A stretch of 64,000 bases of DNA from an uncultured Desulfobulbaceae bacterium (GTDB taxonomy: Bacteria > Desulfobacterota > Desulfobulbia > Desulfobulbales > Desulfobulbaceae): NCBI GenBank assembly GCA_947259225.1, contig CAMYLK010000004.1:1-64000 (forward strand), given 5' to 3'. The translations under genes and the position numbers were made by a program. Positions 55,600 to 61,402 of the stretch are shown here, in pieces. The notes below the pieces were generated by a model, which did no database searches, had not been told where the DNA came from, and saw nothing but the letters and a program-made list of their open reading frames with translations. The first letter of the stretch is position 1; the number at the start of each line of letters is the position of its first letter.

Positions 55600-56367
55600 T
55601 TGGAAACTCATAAACACATAGCCGTATTTCTCGTTGAGCTTCGCAATGCAGTACGCTCACTTGGAGTATCTATTATAGTCTTGACACTCGGTCTTTTTCT
55701 CATGTCAGGCAGCCTGCTGCTTCTCTTTCAGGAGCACCTGAATGAAAAACTCTATTTTTTTTCAGTGGCAGGGCCTTTTCTCGCCCATGTCAAGTTAGCG
55801 TTTTTCGGTGCACTTTTTATCCTGATGCCCTGGATTATGTATGTCATCTGGAAAGGTATAGGCCGCCCTTTTGGTCTCGAGGGGAAAAAATTATTCTGGT
55901 TCGTTTTTGCGACCTGTTTTCTGTTTTACGCCGGTACGCTTTTCTGCTTCCTTGTAACACTTCCTTATGGAGTAAGTTTTCTTCTCGGTTTCCAGTCCGA
56001 AGATTTGAAGCCCGTAATTTCCGTAGGCCGTTTTGTTAATTTTGTGACAATATTCATTCTCGCCTTTGGCGTGATTTTTCAATTGCCGGTCTTTATGATT
56101 TTCAGTGCAGGGGTTGGAGTTTCCAGGAAGGTTTTTGAAAGAAACAGGCGGTATGCCATTCTGGCGATTGCCATCCTCGCAGCCCTGCTGACTCCCACCC
56201 CGGATATAGTGAATATGGCCCTGATGGGAGGTCCTTTATATCTGCTCTATGAGGCGGGAATCCTGATTATCCGGGTTCTGAAGCTGGACGATAAAAAGAC
56301 TGATGTTCAGGATGAAAAGCTTGCCGAACAACCGGGCAGGGAAGTTGTCAAGCCTGGTGAAGAGTAA
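55600..56367 (+). CDS. tatC: Twin-arginine translocase subunit TatC
   Basis: The 255-residue protein has six predicted membrane helices and TatC landmarks. These are an opening FLVELRNAVRS, a proline-bearing third segment ALFILMPWIMYVIWKGIGRPF, FGVIFQLPVFMI near 160 and LAALLTPTPDIVNMALMGGPLYLLYE near 190-215. The tail is charged (215-255). TatC is the signal-peptide receptor for folded-protein export. The start is TTG 55600 with no strong ribosome site. No tatA/B gene is near. Confidence 0.88.
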   Translation: METHKHIAVFLVELRNAVRSLGVSIIVLTLGLFLMSGSLLLLFQEHLNEKLYFFSVAGPFLAHVKLAFFGALFILMPWIMYVIWKGIGRPFGLEGKKLFWFVFATCFLFYAGTLFCFLVTLPYGVSFLLGFQSEDLKPVISVGRFVNFVTIFILAFGVIFQLPVFMIFSAGVGVSRKVFERNRRYAILAIAILAALLTPTPDIVNMALMGGPLYLLYEAGILIIRVLKLDDKKTDVQDEKLAEQPGREVVKPGEE

Positions 56368-56490
56368 GTATTTTGCACCATTCATCAGAGTGGTTGATTT
56401 CGATATTTTATCAAAACCAACGGTTCAGCGTTTTAAGTTTTTGAGTAAGCAGGGTAATTGTTCAACCATTATGGTTTTTTTGCGAGTTTT

Positions 56491-56928
56491 TTAAAATTCG
56501 ATTATTCTTATACCATGATGCTGTAAGAGGGCGGCGGTGACACCGATCTTCGGGTTAAGGCCGCATGAGGGGCTTCCTGCCTTGAGACAGGCTGTTTGTA
56601 TATGCTGGGCCTGCACGATTTCAAGGCACTGGTGTGCTCCTTTGATGAATTGAGCTGTCACGTTCTCACCTGAGCGGGTGACAACATTGGCCTTGCAGGC
56701 CAGCACATCCGATCCATTTCCGCCGACCAGGTCCGCAGGAGTTCTTGGGGTGGCAAGCCCACCCAGTTGCTCGGGGCAGACAGGAATCCAAAGAGCCCCT
56801 TTCAGTAGCTTCATGCAGGCGGAAGAGGTTTTGATCCTGGCATCGTAACGTGTACAAAGCCCAGTAAGGCAGGCGCTGACCAGGTATTTTTCTGGGAGTT
56901 CAGGTTTATTCACAGTACTGACAGGCAT
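56491..56928 (-). CDS. DUF523 family protein
   Basis: The 145-residue protein has YLVSACLTGLCTRYDAR near 17-33, PVCPEQLGGLATPRTPADL near 55-72 and LKAGSPSCGLNPKIG near 115-130, the DUF523 pattern with conserved cysteines. The family is small, mostly anaerobic, and has no assigned function. ATG 56928 is preferred over a TTG at 56946. It is divergent from ftsB, about 20 bp away. Confidence 0.85.
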   Translation of the reverse strand: MPVSTVNKPELPEKYLVSACLTGLCTRYDARIKTSSACMKLLKGALWIPVCPEQLGGLATPRTPADLVGGNGSDVLACKANVVTRSGENVTAQFIKGAHQCLEIVQAQHIQTACLKAGSPSCGLNPKIGVTAALLQHHGIRIIEF

Positions 56929-56948
56929 GCTATGATCCTGTTCCAATC

Positions 56949-57275
56949 ATGAAATATAGAAAGCAAAGCGGTCTAACCATAGGAGAGCGGCGCTTGATAA
57001 AGCGGGTGATTCTGCTGACAATTGTTTTCGGCATGCTCTGGCTCATTTTTGCTCCTGGGTGGGGATTTCTCCATTATCACCGGCTGCAGGATCAGATTGA
57101 TACGCTTTCCAGGGAAAATAGAACCCTGGAGGAGCGTAATGCTGACTTGAAAAAAGAGATCGAGCGGCTGCAAAATGATGACACTTATCTCGAAGAGCTT
57201 GCCCGGAAAAAGTACGGTATGCTCAAGGAAAACGAAATGATATATGAGTACAAGCCGTCCCCTAAAAAGAAATAA
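56949..57275 (+). CDS. ftsB: Septum formation initiator FtsB/DivIC-like protein
   Basis: The 108-residue bitopic protein has a short basic N-terminus, one membrane helix (about 23-42) and a coiled coil (about 45-80, LQDQIDTLSRENRTLEERNADLKKEIERL). It ends with the EELARKKYGMLKENEMIYEY signature of FtsB. It belongs to the divisome FtsQLB complex. Confidence 0.88.
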   Translation: MKYRKQSGLTIGERRLIKRVILLTIVFGMLWLIFAPGWGFLHYHRLQDQIDTLSRENRTLEERNADLKKEIERLQNDDTYLEELARKKYGMLKENEMIYEYKPSPKKK

Positions 57276-57315
57276 TCAATCTATGTTCGAACCTCACGGG
57301 TTCACCAGCTCAAGC

Positions 57316-57528
57316 TCAGGAGAAACCTGATCTTGATGAACATCCGGAAAGCGCACCGGCCGGAATTGAAGTACCTCCCCGGCCCATCCGAAAACTAGAC
57401 GCGGAAATGGTTTTTTTAACATTCAGACTTTCGCACTTTTTACATTTGACTGTTTCTACCGATGATGAGGAGGTGAGTACCTCGAAATGTTCTTTGCAAT
57501 CTTTGCAGACATACTCGTAAATGGGCAT
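57316..57528 (-). CDS. FmdB-type zinc ribbon protein
   Basis: The 70-residue protein opens MPIYEYVCKDCKEHFEV and has a second CxxC pair in VKCKKCESLNVKK, the zinc ribbon of the FmdB family. A glycine/serine-rich tail follows. These proteins may regulate or support oxidoreductases, but the role is uncertain. It is a single gene. Confidence 0.85.
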   Translation of the reverse strand: MPIYEYVCKDCKEHFEVLTSSSSVETVKCKKCESLNVKKTISASSFRMGRGGTSIPAGALSGCSSRSGFS

Positions 57529-57624
57529 ATTCGTAACCTTTAATTATTCATTTCTTCTATATTGATAACTTGAAACAAGTCCTATAATCTATAGCATAAC
57601 TCATACTATTAAGCATTGGGGAGC

Positions 57625-58437
57625 ATGTTGCCAGGAAAAATTGATGGCCGGAAAAAGAGATCAGCAGCCGAGAAGCGTATCATCTGGCTTAGAAATCAGA
57701 TAAAGCTTCACCAGGCCTTGGGTATTACCGAGTATCCGGCCGGGGAAGATCTGAACCGGTTTTTTGAGTTGACAGACAAAAGCACAGATAAGTTATCTCC
57801 TGCTAAAGCACCAGCACGAAAAGATTCAACCCTTTCCATGCCGGAGCCAGACGGTGGAGAAAATGAAACAAAGCTGGGTGCCCTAAGACAGGAAATGATA
57901 ACCTGTACCCAATGTTACCTACGCAAAGACAGGCTTGGCAGTGTTGTCGGTTCAGGGCACACCTCATGTAATTTTATGGTGGTCGGCGACTGGTCACAGC
58001 AGAAAACAAACGGGTATTCCGGGGACATATTATTCGGGTCGGAAGAGGATGAAATGCTCCGGAAAATGCTGGCAGCTATAAGGCTCGATGCTGAAGCAGT
58101 ATATGTGACCAACTGTCTCAAGTGCTGTCCCGGCAAAGAATCTCTGCCCGACAGGACATGTGAGGGCAGCTGTTTTTCTTTTCTGGGAAGAGAGGTTGCC
58201 CTTGTGAAACCCCTGGTTATCTGTGCCATGGGAGAAGTCGCGGCAAGACTCCTTACCGGAAGTTCCGAACCACTCGCCCGAATGCGTGGTAAATTCTCAA
58301 AGTATCGTTACAAGTCAGAGTCCGAGATTCTCGTGATGCCCACATACCACCCACGTTTCCTGTTACGGAATACTGAAATGAAAAAGGCGACCTGGCTTGA
58401 CCTGCAGACTATTCAAAGACAGCTGCGCACTACTTAA
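57625..58437 (+). CDS. Uracil-DNA glycosylase family protein (type 4-like)
   Basis: The protein has about 270 residues with a basic N-terminal extension (1-90). The core has iron-sulfur-type cysteines (CTQCYLRKDR near 98-107; NCLKCCP near 172 and TCEGSC near 185), CAMGEVAARLLTG near 207, and the C-terminal MPTYHPRFLLRN active-site segment. The usual GExPGxxED motif is replaced by GDWSQQKTNGYSG, so uracil excision is not certain. Start choice is ambiguous (TTG 57616, ATG 57625, TTG 57628). Confidence 0.75.
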   Translation: MLPGKIDGRKKRSAAEKRIIWLRNQIKLHQALGITEYPAGEDLNRFFELTDKSTDKLSPAKAPARKDSTLSMPEPDGGENETKLGALRQEMITCTQCYLRKDRLGSVVGSGHTSCNFMVVGDWSQQKTNGYSGDILFGSEEDEMLRKMLAAIRLDAEAVYVTNCLKCCPGKESLPDRTCEGSCFSFLGREVALVKPLVICAMGEVAARLLTGSSEPLARMRGKFSKYRYKSESEILVMPTYHPRFLLRNTEMKKATWLDLQTIQRQLRTT

Positions 58438-58556
58438 CAGCGGTAACAAATTTTGTATTATTTTTAAATAGTTAGTGGTTAATTACTGCTAGAAAAAGGT
58501 ATTATGAGGTTGGTCTGAGTCGAGCAAAGAGCAGGCCAACATCAACGAAGGCATAA

Positions 58557-58931
58557 ATGAGGAACATGGGAATGAATGTGCACGAGAAAATAAACTACGT
58601 TGAATTTCCTGCCAGCAATATTCGAGCAGCCAAAGACTTTTTCACAACCGTATTCGGGTGGTCATTTGTTGACTATGGTCCTGAATATACTGCTTTCTCA
58701 AATGAAGGAATCGACGGCGGCTTTTTTCAATCAGACTTATCTGTATCTATCGAAAAAGGAAGTGCACTTATAATTTTTTACAGTAAGGATTTAGAACAAA
58801 CTCAAGCTAAGATTGTTGATGCTGGCGGTTCTATCATTAAGGCAATATTTTTTTTTCCAGGTGGCCATCGCTTTCACTTCGCCGATCCCAATGGCAACGA
58901 GTATGCTGTCTGGTCAGATGTGGATGCTTAA
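58557..58931 (+). CDS. VOC family (glyoxalase-fold) protein
   Basis: The 124-residue single-module VOC protein has INYVEFPASNIRAAKDFFTTVFGW near 10-35 and GGHRFHFADPNGNEYAVWS near 100-118. Relatives include small glyoxalase/bleomycin-resistance-like proteins. The substrate is unknown. It is a single gene with its own ribosome site (GAAGG). Confidence 0.85.
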   Translation: MRNMGMNVHEKINYVEFPASNIRAAKDFFTTVFGWSFVDYGPEYTAFSNEGIDGGFFQSDLSVSIEKGSALIIFYSKDLEQTQAKIVDAGGSIIKAIFFFPGGHRFHFADPNGNEYAVWSDVDA

Positions 58932-58963
58932 TAAATCACTGGAGAGGTTGGCACGGCGTTTGT

Positions 58964-59353
58964 TTACTTCATCGCGATAAGCCCACGTTTGCCAAGTTCT
59001 TTGAAAAAGGTGGTAACTGAGACTTCTGTTTCCCGGCGGGTCAACTGATGGGTGGTTTGGAATTCATCAATTATTTTTCTGACACTCTGTTCACCGTCAA
59101 TCATTCGCCAGACGGATTCACCGAGAGGGTCGAGTTGGAGTGTCCGGTTAATAAGAGAGCTTTCTTGCCTGGTTATTTTTTTCAGTACACCCTGAAACCA
59201 GGGCCGTACCTGCACCTGATAGACAAGTCGAAGCTCCCCTTTTTTGTTTGCCTCTTCTTTTACCTGGGGGTTTCTTACAGGAACACAGTCAAGTGCATGA
59301 TGTCGCGAGTGCGTTGCACCAGCCTGGGTGGTATTTTTAGTTTTTTTAGTCAC
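58964..59353 (-). CDS. PqqD-like (peptide-binding RRE-type) protein
   Basis: The 129-residue protein's C-terminal 75 residues look like a PqqD-type winged-helix domain: LDPLGESVWRMIDGEQSVRKIIDEF and a final FFKELGKRGLI. Such domains hold precursor peptides for modifying enzymes. GTG 59353 is the only start after an in-frame stop. It is the last gene of the ABC exporter operon. No radical SAM or other peptide modifier is visible in the window. Confidence 0.7.
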   Translation of the reverse strand: MTKKTKNTTQAGATHSRHHALDCVPVRNPQVKEEANKKGELRLVYQVQVRPWFQGVLKKITRQESSLINRTLQLDPLGESVWRMIDGEQSVRKIIDEFQTTHQLTRRETEVSVTTFFKELGKRGLIAMK

Positions 59354-59376
59354 GATTTATTAATGAAATTGAATTG

Positions 59377-60252
59377 TTAGGGTATGTCGAGGGCGGTAAA
59401 GTTGGAAACGATATGGTCCAGGCGTTCCTGCTGTACGGCTTTTTTCCCGCTTCCCTTCACTCCGAGGATGACATTGTTGCCAGGTATATGCCACAGTCGC
59501 AACCAGATCCAGCCCGTTTTCCTGCCCAGTATAACTGCCAAGCGATCAAGTCCCGAAGCAGAATATTTCCAGGTTGCCCAGGTATCGGCACTTTCAGTAC
59601 AGAGTGCATTTTCCGACAGGGAAGAACCGAATTCTTCAAGACTCTTGCCGTTCAGAAGTGCGGCAGCCGGTTTGAACCTGTAGAGGGTGATAGATGAATC
59701 ATCCAGCTCAAATGAGAGGGTATAGCGGCCGGCCAGGAACTCAGGTGATTTCAGGCTGGCCCTGGCAGGGAGAAGCGCCCTGATATCATACATCGCCCAG
59801 ATTTTGTCCTGCATTTCATTATGGTCTGAAAAGGATTGCAATACATTTTGCAGAACGTGTGAATCCTCAAGGTGTGTCCCGTAAAATCTAAGTATAGTAG
59901 CCAGCTTACAGGATGGGCAGAATAACAGTAAGCCCAGGCTTGAAAGCTGATCATGGACGCATTTAAATCCGGATAGCGAGTAATTTTTGATAGAGTCCCG
60001 CAGTGCTGGCGGTATGTCCCAGGATGTGACAACCGTACCAGCTGCCTGAAGGGCGTCCCGGATTTTATTCAGGGTACGATCAGGCGAAAAGCTGCCGTTG
60101 ATCTGCTTCCACTTTATCTCAAAGGCAGGCTGTCCATCCTGTTCGAAAAAAAGATAGGAGTTACGGACAGCAGTTGCCTGCCAGGCGGCCGGCAATTGAA
60201 AGGTCACCCCGTCCCATCCGATCTCTTGCCAATGTTCCGGAGAATCACCCAT
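59377..60252 (-). CDS. Unknown protein of the ABC exporter operon
   Basis: The 291-residue protein has no signal peptide or membrane helix. It is rich in aromatic residues, with WDGVTFQLPAAWQA at the start, a CPSC pair near 118 and two halves that may be repeats of an alpha/beta unit. I do not recognise it. Its ATG lies 3 bp after the stop of the secreted-protein gene, so it is translated from the same message. Confidence 0.65.
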   Translation of the reverse strand: MGDSPEHWQEIGWDGVTFQLPAAWQATAVRNSYLFFEQDGQPAFEIKWKQINGSFSPDRTLNKIRDALQAAGTVVTSWDIPPALRDSIKNYSLSGFKCVHDQLSSLGLLLFCPSCKLATILRFYGTHLEDSHVLQNVLQSFSDHNEMQDKIWAMYDIRALLPARASLKSPEFLAGRYTLSFELDDSSITLYRFKPAAALLNGKSLEEFGSSLSENALCTESADTWATWKYSASGLDRLAVILGRKTGWIWLRLWHIPGNNVILGVKGSGKKAVQQERLDHIVSNFTALDIP

Positions 60253-60255
60253 AGT

Positions 60256-60840
60256 TCATCGGGGGATCATGTTTTCCCAGTTTTCTTCCTGCATACTGAC
60301 CGGGCATGCCACTCTTGTTTTTTCACATTGTTTATTAAAGCACAACCGCTCAGCCTTTATTCGGTCGGGCATGGTGAGTTTGACCATATTGCCGATATTT
60401 TGTTCGATGTCCTTCAGATTATGCTGGAGACTGAGGGTGACGTAATTGTTGTCCTTGTCAGTGAAGCGCCATTTCCATTCCAGAACAATGCCAAAGGAAT
60501 CACCTGTAAATTCATCTGGTTTACCGAATTTTTTCTTGTAGCGCTTGAGCAGTTGATTGTAGAATTTCCGACTTGAATCCCTGTACTTCATTTTGATCCT
60601 GACAATTTCACCAGGCCGGTCGCAGACTCCGTAGGATATTGTCCCTTTGCGAAACCCTCCTATATCCTCTACGATTACTTCTTTGAGAAAATTACGGTAC
60701 GTGATGAAATCATATTCTTCAATGGATGATCCCAGCTTGAAGCCATTAATTTCGCGAGGTACGTTTTCCCCGGCAAACGATAAAGATGCAGTAAGCAAAA
60801 GAAACCCGCAGAGTATCCATGCTAAACGATACACGACCAT
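60256..60840 (-). CDS. Secreted (periplasmic) protein of the ABC exporter operon
   Basis: From ATG 60840, behind GAGGAG, this is a 194-residue product with a clear signal peptide (MVVYRLAWILCGFLLLTAS, cleavage after SFA). The mature part has INGFKLGSSIEEYDFITYRNF and a lysine-rich KYKKKFGKPDEFTGDSFGIVLEWKW segment, and ends with several cysteines. The family is not recognised. Upstream in-frame codons to 60939 overlap the preceding gene and are rejected. Confidence 0.7.
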   Translation of the reverse strand: MVVYRLAWILCGFLLLTASLSFAGENVPREINGFKLGSSIEEYDFITYRNFLKEVIVEDIGGFRKGTISYGVCDRPGEIVRIKMKYRDSSRKFYNQLLKRYKKKFGKPDEFTGDSFGIVLEWKWRFTDKDNNYVTLSLQHNLKDIEQNIGNMVKLTMPDRIKAERLCFNKQCEKTRVACPVSMQEENWENMIPR

Positions 60841-60844
60841 TGTC

Positions 60845-61402
60845 TCACTCCTCATTGTCCTTCTGTTGAGAATCAAAAATACATTCCTGCCACGCATCTT
60901 CCTTGATATTATGCAAAAGGTAATGCGTCTGGTCAACAAAGCGTTGAATGCGCAACTGAACTATATGAGAAACAGTGTCAGGCAACCGCTCAGGATATTT
61001 TTCCATGACTTTATGAAAGGCTTCTCTTGTAATGGTAAGCAGCTTGACGTCAGTCATGGCTCTTGCAGAGAAAAACCAGTCGAACTGAGCCAGCAGGGCA
61101 AGCTCTCCAAAATAGTTAAATCCTTCCGCAGAAAGCATTTGCAAATGAAACTCTCTACCGTGATGGTCTTCACAGATAGCAACCTTGCCTGACATGATAA
61201 GAAACATGCGGTCGCTGGGTTCTCCCTGAACCACAAGCGGTTCGTTTTCCAAATAGTTCTCTCTTTGAGAAAGATAGGCATAGAGACGAATCGTTTCAAG
61301 TGGAGTATTGGCAAAAAAGGGAAGCTGCCTCAAAAATGCCAGGTTCTCGTCAAGAGTACTTTGACCGGATTCCTCAACATGTTTATTTTTCGACGAGTTC
61401 AT
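60845..61402 (-). CDS. Cyclic-nucleotide-binding-domain protein
   Basis: The 185-residue protein carries a single cNMP-binding-like beta roll (about 35-140): VVQGEPSDRMFLIMSGKVAI, then FGELALLAQFDWFFSARAMTDVKLLTI, the phosphate-binding-cassette region in which the usual Arg/Ser are only partly kept. No DNA-binding domain follows, so it is not a CRP-type regulator. Its start overlaps the ABC gene end by 20 bp, which suggests a regulatory partner of the exporter. Confidence 0.85.
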   Translation of the reverse strand: MNSSKNKHVEESGQSTLDENLAFLRQLPFFANTPLETIRLYAYLSQRENYLENEPLVVQGEPSDRMFLIMSGKVAICEDHHGREFHLQMLSAEGFNYFGELALLAQFDWFFSARAMTDVKLLTITREAFHKVMEKYPERLPDTVSHIVQLRIQRFVDQTHYLLHNIKEDAWQECIFDSQQKDNEE

